From: Certhia americana
Taxonomy: Eukaryota > Chordata > Aves > Passeriformes > Certhiidae
Direction of reading: 5' to 3'
NCBI GenBank assembly: GCA_018697195.1
Contig: CM031879.1
Location: 31,694,031 to 31,758,030 of the forward strand
Length of the DNA: 64,000 nucleotides
The position numbers and the translations under genes were made by a program. Below the pieces are notes generated by a model that did not search any database, was not told the DNA's origin, and was given only the letters and a program-made list of their open reading frames with translations. This document shows positions 49,663 to 63,400 of this stretch, one piece after another. The first letter of the stretch is position 1. The number at the start of each line of letters is the position of its first letter.

Positions 49663-49733
49663 CAAAGAGAATCTCATAGCAGCCAGAGATCACGATTGCC
49701 AGGATGAATATGTAGCATAGTGTTGCTTAATAT

Positions 49734-49802
49734 CAGAGAAACACAGAACATGTCAGGTTGGAAGGGACCACAGTGGGTCATCTGATCCAACCTCCATGCT
49801 CA
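49734..49802 (-). mobile_element. CR1 3' tail, minus strand
   Basis: The + strand begins with agagaaacacagaaca, then ggttggaagggacca, then gtcatctgatccaacctcc, which is the reverse complement of a CR1 3' end. It is the only CR1 copy I find opposite to the gene, about 70 bases long, and lies 0.65 kb before a larger sense copy. Confidence 0.85.
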
Positions 49803-50456
49803 CTGTTATTATTATTACAAAGAGAGCTGATACTATTTCAAGGACAGCCTCTGTAGGGCTTTCTGGTATCCTCTCCACAAGAGAGCTTTAGGAGGCTTCA
49901 CAGGTACCTGGAAGGCATTATACAAGCACTTCACTCCTCTGTGCACATATCACAAAAAAAGCTTTGAAGCAGATGATTATCCTCTTGGGAAAAATTCTGA
50001 GTTTAATTGGTATTTTCTGTAACTCACTGCTCATCAGTACCAATACAGTTCATACTGGCACATCCTTCTAAGTCTCAAGCCCTTGTGGTGACATTTTGTG
50101 CTTTCAGAACGAGTAAGAAAACAGATCTTTTTCATAATGTTGAGGAAACTTGAAAGAAACCACCAGAAGTTCAGCTAGAGTTTTCATTCAGGATAGTGAC
50201 CTCCAGGACAGTGATGAGATACTATCTGTGACAGTTCTTGTTACGAAGCCTGTTAGAAGCAAAGCAATGCTCTCAATAACCACACCATGTTCCACCTTCA
50301 AGGAATGGTTCTGGAACCAAGAACTCAGTTCACATTCTTAAGTGGAGCATTCAGGGATAAAGTGGAGGAAGAAAGATTGGGGTGGTGTATTTCCCAGACG
50401 GCACACACAGAGCAAAGTGAATTTTGGAGGACTGACTCTTCTCCTGAAGCAGGTCC

Positions 50457-50880
50457 CAGCGGAGGGCTACGAATGATTAAGGGACTGAGGGAGAATTAAG
50501 GGTCTTAGGAGGGTAGGATGAGGGAGCTGGACCTGTTCAGCTTTGAGAAGAGACAGCTGAGAGGGGACCTCATCAATGTTTGTGAGTATCTGAAGTGAGG
50601 GAGCCAAGATGATGGGGCCGGGCTCTTCTCAGTGGTGTTGAGCAATAGGACAAGAGACAACAGGCAGAAACTGATGCTCAGGAAGTTCCAGCTGAACATG
50701 AGAAAGAACTTATTTACTGTGCAGGTGACCAAGCACTGGAACAGACTGCCCTTGCTGGAGATATTCAAAAACTGTCTGGAGGCAGTCCTGTGCAGTGTGC
50801 TCTGCTTGAGCAGGGAGGCTGGATCAGATGATCCACTGTGGTCCCTTCCAGCCTCACCCATACTGCAAGTTCTGTTATAG
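50457..50880 (+). mobile_element. CR1 retroposon, 3' end fragment
   Basis: About 420 bases. The ordered CR1 words are cccagcggagggctacgaat, gggagctggacctgttcagc, gagaggggacctcatcaatg, caataggacaagagacaaca, atgagaaagaacttatttac, caagcactggaacagactgc, gagatattcaaaaactgtct, ggctggatcagatgatccac and ggtcccttccagcctcaccc. The frame spans the 3' end of the reverse transcriptase region and the tail. It differs from the 17982 copy and likely belongs to another CR1 subfamily. Sense to HMGA2. Short open frames on both strands here derive from it. Confidence 0.92.
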
Positions 50881-53703
50881 CTCAAACGTTAAGGCTGAGC
50901 TAACAATGCTTTTCAGAGAATACAATGTGGTGATATGTTGGATGCACCACATGGGGTTTTTTCACTGTTAAGAGCCGGCCTGTGTCTTAGCAGACTTAGC
51001 AGTCTGTCTGCATGTCTTTGTGTAGACACAAAGCCAGAAGAGGTGAGTTATGATTTAAATCAGCTTCTTTCACCCAAGGTGGCAGCTCTCACTAGTCAGG
51101 GCACTGTGGGGAGCACTGAGTATGAGCATGCCCACCAATACTGCTCTCACAGGAAGGTGGGGGAGAAATGAGGCACCAAACAGGGAGGAGAGAGCAGGTT
51201 GATGTTGACAGGACAGAAGGGAAAGAGTAAAGTGGTGAGGGATGTTGAGGTCTCAGTGGCAGAAAGCCAGGATGCTATGATAGGCAAAAAAGCAGTGGCA
51301 AGGTGTCCTGTTTAGAAGCAGGTTGGGAAGCATCAGTGTACAGTGCAAAGCCTGCCTGCCAGCTTCAGGTCCTCAGTCCAGACAGTGTACTTTGGTGCTT
51401 TACAACATGTGTAAAATAGGAATTGTAACTCCATTCTTTCACTTTATGAAATATTTTGGTGTCTTTAAATGAAAAGCCAAACATTTATTTTACTAGCACA
51501 TGGGATAGAGGGAAACCTTCCTACCTGGAAAAGCCTTCTTCTAGGGGTACAGGTCAGTTCCTTTGGGGTTAGGGTATGTAAGGCCCTCACCTGCCTGTTG
51601 CTTACACCACAGCAATGAAATCTGTAATTTAACATTCAGTACCTTTTATTGCTTAAGAGGGGTTCACACTTTGACTTTATTAGCAGTAGTGGCTGTACAG
51701 AGAATATACACAAGGATGAAATACACACGAGGTGTAAATGGAGAAGTGCCAGTTTTGGGTTTTTTAAGTCAGTATTGGCAGATCTAATAAAATAGTCTAT
51801 TTGTTCCTGCAAATCCTGTCTTGCTCATAATTTGAGCTGGTCACATTTAGAGTGCATTTCAAACACAGTTTGTTAAGAGGTGCTCTTCTCTTGGCAGGCT
51901 GACATCTTTTTCTTGATGTCACTTGAACAGGTATGTGCGACTTTAGCAATGGTTGCCAGAGAGTATTTGACACTAATTTGAAGGTGGATGGAGTTTGTGA
52001 TGCAAATGCTTCCTGCACTGGGCTTACATTGCAAAATGCTGCAAGGGTTGCATCTCTGATCTCACAGTATTCTTCCTGAAGTGGGGACTGCTGGCTCAGG
52101 CACGACCTTTGTAGGTATTCTTAATGATTTTCTCTTCAGATGACCCCACACTGTCCTCTTTTTCTCTAAGTCCAGCTCTGACATTCACATTGGCAAGCTT
52201 GCCAGCTTTGAGCTTTGCCTTTTCCGCAGCTTGGAAGCTGCTCTGCCTTCCAGCACTGAGCTCACTGACAGTCTATCACTGCTCTCTGCTGGAGAAGCAC
52301 TCAGCTGGGCCAGACCTCTCTGGGTCTCCAGCTGATTGTCAGGAATGCAGGTGTGATGGCCAAACCGATAACCTCTGAGCCTTCAGGAGCAAACTTAATG
52401 TACAGCTTATTGCTCTTCCTACAGCACAATTTAGTCTCTGTTGTGCAGGCTGGAGACAAGAATCAGAAAGATGAGAGAGATAAATAGGGTGATACCAGGT
52501 GAACAGAAATGTCTGTGGTCACGCAGACTTGCTCGTTGGTACTGCACTGTAACAGACACTGGTGTAATTTTCATAGGTTTCTGCTCTAGCCTGGAGTATA
52601 ATTCCCAGTTGTATTTGCATATAATGAGCCATCTGTGAAATGTTTCTTCAGGTCAGATGGAATAACCAGTTAGGAGAGTGTTTTTCTACTCAAAGGACAC
52701 AGTAAGCATGAGGTCCTAAGAGTTCATGTTGAAAGAGACTCATTTTGGTCATCTTAATCCAAGTTTGGTAGTTGCAGAAGTTATTCTGGCTGTTGCATTG
52801 AGTAATTTTTCAAAGACACAGGAAAATTATCAGATCTTCTCCACAAAATAAAAATTACTTAAAAGTGTCTCCCATTTGAGCCCACACACGTACACATCTA
52901 TATCATGTACATACACACATGATACATCTTCTAATTTCATACACTTCTGTAGCTCTGGCATCTTTTTTGCTTGAAAACCACTCAAACATAAATCATAAGA
53001 ACACAGCTTTACAACAGCTTTAAAGTGCTTTTATATTCTGCAGCATTCCATGTGAATTATTGCTGTGCTGTCAAAGAAAACAAAAACGTTTGGGAAGGAC
53101 TGTTTATTTTACAGTGGTTGACCAAAAGTATGCAAGTGGTTATAAAAAAATGTAGATAGCTAACAATGGGAGGTGCCATTGCTGATTCTGTAACCCATTC
53201 ACAAACCTTTGACACTGATTTTAGATCACTGGAAATAGAGCTAGGGACTTCCCACAGGAAAACACACACACTTCCAAATCATTCAAGTTATGAAAAAAAC
53301 CCACACTGTTCTCCCCTCTGTCAGTCCACCCTGATTTTTCTTCCCCACCTACCCACATAGCCAAGCAAAAGCCATGGGATCTTTATATGTGTAGTGAGGC
53401 CTTTTTTTTTCTCCAGCCAACTATTTCTATGGAGTGGTTTCTACTACAACAAGATATAGTAGTAGAGATGTGTATTTGAATTTGTCTTGTCTTTCAGAGA
53501 GGCCTTTTTATTAAGGTGTTACCACTCCTTGTGCTATAGGGTACCATTTCCTATGATTAGACTCCCTGTGTGTTGAGCTCCCATACAAATTATTGCATGC
53601 AAGTTGAAGGTAAGTTGGAGTCTGTAAGATATTTTGCTTCTTGTTAGAAATAAGGCATGTGGTTCCAGTTTCTATACTAGAAAGGGAGTAGTAGAACAGA
53701 AGG

Positions 53704-53928
53704 CAGCCCAAAGGGTGACCAAGGAGACTGCCATGAGTGGCTGCCCTGTGAGGAATGGCTGGGTAAGCTGGGACTCTTCAACCTGGAAAAGATTTAGAAG
53801 AGTCTACAAAGTCATGAGAGGCATGGAGAGATCTGGTAGGGTTTGGCTCTTAACTAGTTTTTCTAAAACTGGAGTGAGAGGAATCAAACAAAATCAGCAG
53901 TAGCCTGTTCCAGAAAAAGCAGAGATTG
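53704..53928 (+). mobile_element. Old CR1/L3-like LINE fragment
   Basis: Contains gaggaatggctgggtaagct, gactcttcaacctggaaaag, gtctacaaagtcatgagagg, catggagag, and tagcctgttccag near the end. These correspond to the 3' coding region of older amniote CR1 elements, like the 41.3-43.1 kb copy. The 89-codon open frame starting at 53634 runs through it and is a relic. Sense to HMGA2. Confidence 0.75.
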
Positions 53929-56900
53929 AGTCCCTGAATTATTCATCTTGCTTTGCTTGGTCCCAGTGTAAATGTTGGGATGGGCAGAGAATCCTTTAAA
54001 GCAAACACTAATAGTCATAGGCATACTCATGATCATAAGAATAACAATCATGATCTTAAGAATAGTTCATGAAAAGAAAACCTGCAAGTATTTCTTGCAA
54101 AGTGGTTGAAAATTCAGCCTTGGTCTGCATTACTTTTTAGCTAGCAAAATCCTGCAGGACACTAAAAAAGGAGAATGAAAGAAAGAAAGAAAACTGTTAA
54201 AATAATATCGTCTACCCTCTGCCCTACTCTGTACAAGTTCCATGCAATTGCTAATGAAGATCTGATGATGAAGAAAGGATGTGAACCTTAGTGAACCTGT
54301 CTTTCATAAATGTGCAGGGATTACTGTGTCACTACTGTTGACACATTTCCTGTCCCTGTTTCCTTCCCCATGCATTTCTGCAGTGCATGTAAGTTGGTCT
54401 GAGTAGTCCTCCAGTCATGCCTCTTATGTGGAATTTTATTTGAAATTAAATAAATTTGAGGTGAGGGGTGTCTGTGAGCTCACTAGCAGCTGATCAGTCC
54501 TTTAGCCCTCTATTTATTACCCTTGTAAATCAACAGTGCCAGAGGCTGTACAGTATTACCTTGCACGGCTACATAATTAAAGCTATCTTCCCTGACCAGA
54601 GGGAAATAAGCATGCAAAAGCCTGCTGCTGTTTGCCAAAAGGAACCTTAGTCAATGGGAGAGAGAGAAATGTTTTGTGCTCGGTCTTTTTGCTGCTTATA
54701 TTAGAATCATGCGCTGCTATTTCTATCTGTTTTGCCAATTGGCATCCATCCACCTTTTCTATTCATGCTCAAACAGCCAGGAACACTACAGCAGGAGAGG
54801 AAGCCCCTTCTCATATGTTGCTGACTGAGCTGCCAATGGCTTGTATTTGTAGTGGATCCAGCAACAAAACAAAGCTCAAAGCAACCCCATCACATCAGCT
54901 GTGTGCACTAACGAATAGGTTCATTGAATAATTTTGGAGCAGAGTCCCAGACCTTCCCTTCCACTTCAGTTGCAGTAAAGGCATTAAATTTATTTAATGC
55001 CCAAAGCAAAAGTGGCATATGTTTCTCTACACCTGAATAGCTATTTTGTTAGACAAAAAGCCCCACACACAACAAAACAAACAAACAAAAAAAACCCACC
55101 AGAAGGTGGTTAGTTTTTTAGTAAGCACCCTGAGGTGCTTACCACTCAAATGTAGGTGGAGATGAATTGACTTAATCTGAACTGATCAAGTGGATTAGGT
55201 GGTTTAATTGAGCTTTGGTACAGCAGAAAACTAGATATCTCTTCTGACCAGGAAATGGTAAATCATCTTACAAACAGTCTGGAATGAGAGAATATGAATC
55301 ATTAACTTGCATGTGCAAACGACGTGCACACTTATGTGTCTCATGCCCAAGTTAGAGCCTCAACAGAAATAGTTTTACAGGGACTGAATAATAGTTGAGA
55401 GAAATAGAGGGGGAGGTAAAGCAAGAAAAACAGCCAAGTAATTGAAAACATCCTCCAGAGAAGTAGCCAAGAAATGACATTTGGGATGCTGACTGTGAGC
55501 TGGCAGTATGAATGCAATTCCTACCACAAAAGACTTTTTGTCAAGGCAGTCATCATTTTGGGACGGATTGATTTGACAGGATATGCTTGCTGATAGAAAC
55601 AGGCTTGTCCTAGCCTTCCCCATTGGTAGTAGGATTTACTGATACTGGAACTGAATTCTGCTCTGGGTGTCTCACTGAAAAGTAATCTTTCAGTTATTCT
55701 TCCTCCCACTCTTTCTGAACTACTAAATTATGTGATCACCATGGGAGTCAAGGTATACCCAAGGTGCTGTGTGCTGTGCTAACCCTGTAGAACCACTGAC
55801 TGGCTTTAGTTCACAGACTCAGATCAGTCTATTATGTTTTCAAGTAGCTTGCTATTAAGAATGATAGAAGGGAATATTTTTAACATGAATAGTATGCTCT
55901 TGTTGTGGTCGGACACTTTTATTTCCAGAATTTATCAGTACCTACAAATACTGCTTTCTCTCATTAACACAGAAGTAACAGTGACCTTTTTTTTTCAGCT
56001 TTGTGAAAACTCTAGAATAGGATGAAGTATTGTAGTTAGGGAAAATTAATAGTCATTTATTTAAAATGGACTGACCACATTTTAAGTAGTTTCCTTTTCT
56101 TTTGAATTCACTGTCTCAGTCCTCTGGACCTTTCATTGGGGAAGTATGCTTTTTACCAGAGTGAAAAATGGAGTATCTTCTGCATGTACCATATTTCTGA
56201 TGTGTAAATCTTTTGGGCGTTGTATAAAGGAGAATGCTATTGTTCCATGTAGGAAATTGGGCAGCTGAAAGTGAATTGGTGGCATATTCCATTGCTACAT
56301 TCCCTGCCTGATAGACTTCGCTGTTTTCATTACCTGTAAGTGAGTTTCAGGAATTTATATTTTATTATAAAATACATACTGCATTTTCCTATTGTTTGCA
56401 AGAAAAACAATGCATTTTGAGAAGTCTTATCCCTTAGCTGGGAGAAAAGATTATTGTGAAGGTGTTTCAGAAACTAGCAGGACGTTTTGCCAAAGATTGT
56501 CTTTTTCTTATGTGCTGAGCCAGCAGTTTCTGCCTCAGCTCCATACTAAGGACTACTTTGAAAATGGAAAATCTAGTCAATGGGCTGCTCATGTTACAGA
56601 AAAAGAGCAAGACTTGACCCCGGGCGTTTCACATGTTCTTATTCAGTATCTTTTCTCTGCAAAGCCAGTTGGAGCTGTGTTTATCTCTGTGTGCAATTTC
56701 ATAGAGAAAGCTCACCAAAGGAGAGTGGAGGCTAGGGTTGGTTTGCCTGTTGGCTGACCCGCAGTAGCCAGCCACATGTGTGCGGTTAGCTGGCTGCAGA
56801 TGGAAGGCAAACGGCATCACTCAAACTGCTATCAGTGAGCCAACATGTGGTCAAGTAACTTGACTGTGTGCCTGCAGTTCCTGTTTTGAACTGACCCAGA

Positions 56901-58800
56901 GGCAGTCTGCTGGTAGTAAAAACCTACTTGAGAAACATTTGTTAGGGAAAGTTTAAGATAGGGGTATGTGATTCGGGTATTAAATTTAATTAAAAAGATT
57001 ATGGTATGGGAACAGGCTTAGAAAAAGGGGATTGTTAGCATAGCTGCAATGTCTGGGGAAGGTGGACATTCACTTATGGGATGTCCCTAAGCCAAGGGTA
57101 TCTGGGTGTGGGAACACTACATACACAGAGCAAAACACTGGAGCTCAGAGATTCCACAGTTTAATATTCTTTGGTGTGCTTTTCCTTCCTTGCTTTTATG
57201 GACAATGAACAAACCTGGGAGAATAATATAAGTCTAGATTTACTGTACACATTTTAAGTCTCATATTCTTTATGGCACAGGTTAGGCTGTAAAAGTTCAA
57301 GGTTTCAGCTTTGTGTAAATCATTGTAGTGCCATCAAAGAGATTGAGACAATTCTTATATGTAAGAACCAGGGCAGAATAATTTGGGGGAAAAAAAAGCA
57401 AGCTAATACAGCATTATTGAACTAGAACATTTTCATTACCTTAAAGCAAGTAAAAACATCCAAGATTAGTAAATCTTTTTCTGTGGCCAAACATTCATCT
57501 TGATAATTTTCCAGTCATTTAGAAGTAAGTTAGTAATCTGTAAGGCCCAGTGGAGATGCTTTCCATCGTGCTGTAAACCTTTTGCGATCCAGTTTTGCTC
57601 ATATGCCTAGACCTTATATGTTCTGGGCTGTCACTGTCATTCTTCATATGAAAAGGAAATATATTCTCTAAATGGGCATTGAGTTTTGTACTAGTAGATA
57701 ATACCAGTATTTGAAAAGCATTGAAAGGCAGGGTTCTTTTTTCTGAAATCTCTGCATTAAGGAGTGCATGGATTTTCCATTTTTTTTTAAAACCAGGAGT
57801 ATTCACTATATTCTTTCAGCTGTAGTTACTCAATAGCAGCTAGGGTACATTCAACTGATGATGACTTGCAAGTGCTGTGCACTACCTATTTTTCTTTGCT
57901 TAAAAGCATATTTCAGGATTGTATTGTCAAACTTTTCTGCAATTCCTGGATGCATTCTGCATAGAATCAATACCAGTAGCAAAAATCCTGGAGAAGGGCA
58001 CAGAACCTCTCATTCACCTCTGCAGCTGAGATAAAAACCTTTGTTAAAGGCACAAGTTATTGAGCTGGTGGCTGGCCAGCTCAGGTGAGGCTGTGAGAGA
58101 TGCTCTTGTACTTGCTGAGGTTGCTTGCTGTTCTTGGAAGATGCCCTCAAGCCTCAGTGACAGAGTTGATAGCTTTTGGAAATGAAGGAAAAACTCATAT
58201 TTTTGGCTCTGCAGGTTTCTGTAAATGTCTGCTGCTTGTTGAAGCATCCAGGAGCTCATGCACTTTACTTGCAGCACACCCCACCTCCTTCACATGTGAA
58301 GTGTATTTATTCTTGTCTCAGCTGAAAGCATGAACTTGGCACACATAATAACATTCATTACATGATACCCTCTTTTCTCTGGCAAAGAGAAACAATACAA
58401 CCTATGCCCTCAAGTTCCTCAGACTTGTCTCAGGTAATACCTTCCTTCCCTCTCTCCCATTCACTGCAGACTGGGTCCTGATGCTACAGAAAAATAGCTC
58501 ACAATAGAGTTAAGCAGCCTCACAGCTCTGCCTGGTTGGAAGCAATCCTGTGCTGATGGCTGCAGGATGGACAAATGAAGAGTGTGTCTCTGAGTGGGTG
58601 GGAGGATGCTTGGCCACCTCACAGTGCTGAGCAGGTTGCAGTGTCCAGCCAGCCTCACACATATCCCTTTCCCACTCTCCCTCCATTTCAACCTCCTTCT
58701 TGTTCTTTTTTCTTCTTCTTGACTTACTCCACCATCTATTTAGTTAGCTAGTCCTGTGATTCCGTGTCTCTAACTCTAGCTGTTTTTACTTGTGTCCTCA

Positions 58801-58843
58801 GGAGAAAGAGGGAGAGAGGGAGAGAGGGAGGGAGTCAGGGAGT
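58801..58843 (+). repeat. GA-rich microsatellite (GGGAGA)n, imperfect
   Basis: Repeats of gggaga/gagagg for about 40 bases with one interruption. Likely length-polymorphic. Confidence 0.85.
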
Positions 58844-61510
58844 CCCGTCTCTCCCACTGACACTGGCCTCCAAGGTCTTGGCCAGAGGACAGCCACTGCT
58901 GGCAGCAGTCTGGGAGGAACTCACTGTGGTACAGATGAAAAGAATTTGGCAGGGAGGTGAACCACATGATTGTGATTCATCCTGCACTCTTGAAATGTGG
59001 CAGGAGGGGTAGGAAAGGCTTCGTGTGCCAGCACTGAGAGCAGAGATATTCACATTCAAACATCACATTCTTTTTATAGTAAGGCATGTCTCATAGGAAA
59101 AATATTGAACTTGGCCTTCCAGGATGAAGAAAATAGGCCTAACTGTGATTTTACTGCTTGAGTCACTCACTTAATCAGTTACTGGTTGCATGTAGGAAGC
59201 CTTCTATTAGGCTGACTTGGAAAAAATGTTTTTCATTAATTATTAGTGACACTGAGCTGTTTTTCAATTTGCTCAAAACTGCTTTCATTTGTAGGCCCCC
59301 TTATGCAAAAACACTCCTAATATACCATGGTTTATAATAGTAATCACCTTAGTCCAGTCACTTGATATAGATGCCTTCTAGATAAGGCTCTAGTTTTTAT
59401 CAGGAGTTAGAAGTTTGCTGGGGAGGTGAACAAAGTTGTATGGGAATCATGATGACTCACGATGGATTATGGTTCTTCTCCCTTTTCTCATATGGGATGG
59501 CCCCTTAGCCCTGGGTTGCATGCATGTCCCATTCACATACCATGTAGGAATGAAAACAGTCAATGTGCATGGAAGTGCTGGGTGGTAGTTTGAAGACCCT
59601 GTAGTAAATCAGTTCCAGTACAGCTTAAAAATTCTGGCTTTCCTTTTGTAGGCCACATTTTTGTAGTCCAGTATAACAAGATCATCTCCTTAGCCTTCTT
59701 TTGGCCCAGCTCCTCTTTCCAGCAGGAGGTGGTTACAAATGCAGCTGTGGAAGTGCTCTTCAGCTGAGGAACACCAGTCTGCATAGTCGCACACTCACGA
59801 GGCCCACATTGGCTTAAGGGGTGATTGCTTCCCATGCACCATAAATCTGCATTTGCCTCCAAAAATGTAGAGGCCACAGTGTATGGAAGTTCCTTTTCCT
59901 CCCTGAGTGTGTTTATGACAGATTTATATTGATGGCAGCAGTGTACACAGCAACAAACGTCTATTATATTCAGGCTCTCCTAACTCAGTCCCTGTTTCCT
60001 GCTGAAGGTGAGACAAGGTCCTGTATGAATGACAGGTGAAATTACAGCTGAACTTTCTAATTGTGTTAGTACAGGAGAACCTTTTAGAAATAGAGCAAGA
60101 CCTTTTGTGTTTGGAGCTACCCCTGCACTCTCTTTACCAGTTCACTTTATGTTAAGTTCACATTTTTTCCCCCTACAAAAAGCCAGTAAACGTGTGCCTA
60201 TATATTTCCCTGTGTTTACGAAGGATATTTGAAAGGAAGGTCAGAAGTGCTTTGATTCTTGAAAAAAGCCAGCCAGTTTCAGCTACTCAGAACTTTCAAA
60301 GTGTATACAAAAACACAAATGCTGGTAACTGTTATTTCAGGCCTCAGGCTTAGACATGATAAATTAACACTGTCCAGATTTCATTTTGGAAGCAGTGCCT
60401 ACTCCTGTACAGACATTCATATCCTGATGAACTCTGGGGCAGCTCAGAGGGGCGGTCAGCACATCCTCTGTCTGACCCTGATGGTAACTGCTGCCTCCTG
60501 CCTCCCACGCTGGGCTGAGCAGATGAGTTTGGGTGTGAACACCAGCCACAGCTATGAAAGCCAAGCCAATGACAAGTTCAGGTCTGCAATAGTATTATAG
60601 GACCAGATATTTCTTCATGTCATCCTCCTTTTCCTCTGCCCTCTCCCTGTTTCCCTGTGACAGAAGAGGAAGAAAAATCTGATATTTGCAGTAAGGGTTT
60701 CAGGGATTCCCAGTGTGTTTTAGGAATGGTACCAGTGTCTTTGGGGTTTTTAAGAATCCTACCGTGAAGCTGCTTTGATAAACCACAGTCTTCTCCGTGG
60801 TCTCATATCAATTTGTCCCCACCATTTTAACTGAAATAATTCCTCCTCAGTTCTAAGTCTAGATTTGGAACCAGGAGGCAATGCTGAGCTGCAACCAGAA
60901 AGAGGCAGTGACATCTTGCCCATTCCTCTCTCCTCTGTAAATGTTTTTTGTTTCTTGGGCAAACATCCTTTCTATTTAACTTCTTGTTGTGGGCTTGGGT
61001 TGCTTTGCCAAAAGACTGGAGGAGAAGCATGGACGTGAGCAGAACCTAACTCCTTAAAGAGACTACCAAAGAAATTGAGCCAATCCCAGAAATCATGGGG
61101 TGCAAAAATGCCTCTGGGGTGCCTACCCACTTCTTTTTTCACTACAGGATTTAATGGCATAGGACTTAATAGTTGTTTGCAGTGGTAAATTGCTCCGTCA
61201 TTGATTGAAAGGCGAGTTCAAAATCTTCTGAACCAAATCCCCTCTTTAAACAGCCCAACTCTATAGCAAAGATCACTGGGATGTTGTTGTCTGTGTTTGC
61301 CACAATTCACTCATCAGCCACCTCATGCAGGGTGGTTTCACGTTGTGTCACTTCTTGTGCCAGAGGTTGTGATTCTGAGTGAGCTGGGGCATCTGAGTAG
61401 TCAAGATGTCTGCACAGGTTTAACACAGGTTTTTTGGGCTGACATACTACTGCAAATATCTGTCTGTGCCTTTAGGTTCCTAACATATCTTTAAAAGCCT
61501 TTGTGTGTGT

Positions 61511-61562
61511 TTTCCCAAAGACGCAGAGGAAGTCTGTGGCGGAGAAGGAACTTGTCCCAGGG
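61511..61562 (-). repeat. MIR-like ancient SINE fragment
   Basis: The + strand shows tttcccaaagacgcagagga, then agtctgtggcggagaaggaa and cttgtcccag, close to the reverse complement of MIR-type elements (ttgcccaaggtcacacagc, aagtctgtggcagag). This explains its exon-like appearance. Confidence 0.6.
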
Positions 61563-63312
61563 GGAGGGACCCTGATCATGCAGAACAATAAGCAGATCTC
61601 TGTCCTTGTTCATGGACTTTTTTGAAGGGAGCTCAAAACATCAGCTAGTAAAAGGAGCATGTGTGAGATGATGTCACCCTGGCTTCAGGGGAAGAGCCCA
61701 GGGCTTCATACCGCTCCACGGCAGTATGCGTGACAAGTTAGGCTTCCAGTGACAGTCATTTACCCTGCTAGCCTGGGTTTTAATGGATTATGGCTGAAGT
61801 GGTTATGGTCCATTTGGTGGAAAACAAACAATCAAATAAGCAGACAAACAGATCTGTAGCTTTAGGAGGCTACTTTAAAATGTCGGCCATCTGCTAGGCA
61901 GAGGCTCAATAAATCAAGGTTGCAGGAGGAGGTTAGTGCACACACGTGCGTGCCTGTGTTCTGCAGGCTTTGCATACTTCTCCAATGACCAGTTTTCTAA
62001 GTTGATACTTATTTTGCAGAAGATGCTCCTAGGATTTACGCAGCTGGTGGCTATTAGAGGACTATGCTGGGGAGACTATCTCTCAATCTGTTTCTTTTTT
62101 CACTACAGCCAACTGTCTAACCTTGGAAGGTGCTGAATAGCTGCACTTCCCATTGCATTTAATTTTCACTGTAGGTGTTGTATACCTTTGCTAGAAGAAC
62201 GATATGTCTTCAGATCTGTTGTTTCACTCAGTGTCTTCATTAAGGCTGGGTCTGGGGTGGAGTGGGGTGGAACAACTCTTCCAGGCTGTCTGCTTTTAAG
62301 CCATTTTTGTTCTCAAAGCCCCGTTCTCAGAGCAGCTCACCCATGAGAGCAGTGTGGCATCCTACTCTGGGAGGAATCCCACTGAAGAAAACAGGTCAGC
62401 CTGAATGAGGGTGAGAGACTCCAGCACACTCCCTTTCCTACCCATAAGGAGATACTGTCCTAAGTTTGCAGTCAGTTACAGAAGCAGTGTTCCCACTGAT
62501 GCTGAGGTAAGCTAGAGCTCCCTAACCAGCTCCTTTGGGGGATATTCAGGAGAAAGCAGAATCTAGGGTTAGCAAAAAGCTTTGGTTGCTTTCATTCATT
62601 AAAAAACAAATGAGAAGAGCTCTTTTTAACATGACTGCTTTTTTTTTTACACACGACTGCAGAATGTGGTGGTGCTGTGCACAGCCCAGCGTGGTTTGTA
62701 CACTAGATCTTTATCCCTTCATATCCACTGTGCTGCCATATGGATATAAACCCCCTTGGACCAGCAAAAGGATATTTGAGACAAAGAGGAAAATGAACAG
62801 TATTTGCAGAGCAATAGAGGAAACGCCTTTGCAAATAAATCGCTCCCATTTAGAAAATGCTGGAGTATCAGCCTCCAAAGTTGCAAATATTGCTTTTGTT
62901 AGGTTTCAGATGCATACACAAAAAACGATGCAACATATGCCCACCTACAGAACCCACTTCCATCTGCATGAATATTCCTTCATTCCTGTATTATCACAGC
63001 AAATTCATTAAGGCAGGACATAAAATAAAAGTAATTAAGAATGTTTATGAGGAAGCATATTGTGTTTAAGTGCACATTGTGGAGAAAAAAGGCATTAAGA
63101 TTGTTCAGAGCATAGGAAGTGAGGAGGGAGGAAATTGTGTTTGTTGAATGTGTTTATGTGAGGATTACATGCAGTTTATGCAATTCAAGATTTCAGAAGC
63201 AGATAAGGTCTTTTAAATCAGCCATAAAATTTGTATCTGATTTTTCACACCAAAGAAATAACAAAAAATCGTTTTGTTTTCTCTGGAGAAAAACAGACTG
63301 AAGGAGGCATAG

Positions 63313-63400
63313 GGCCAAATTCTGATCTCACTTTCACTGGTGTTCAGTAAAATTGTTGGAAATATGCTGGATTTACACTGATGTAAGTGAGATTAGAACC
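63313..63400. repeat. Ancient palindromic repeat (gattctgatctcactt... type)
   Basis: The left arm, ggccaaattctgatctcact and onward to 63346, matches the reverse complement of the right arm ending at 63399 (gtaagtgagattagaacc) over about 28 bases with a few mismatches. The middle contains ctggatttacac. I recognise the pattern from reptile and bird genomes, where many copies exist, but cannot name the family. Confidence 0.65.

Noticed and set aside
50505..50885. 126-codon minus-strand and 82-codon plus-strand frames
   Set aside because: Both lie wholly in a CR1 copy and its complement.
61511..61562. Exon-like GC-rich segment after a pyrimidine-rich stretch
   Set aside because: The sequence is explained as a reverse-strand MIR-like fragment and does not encode the expected exon 4 peptide.
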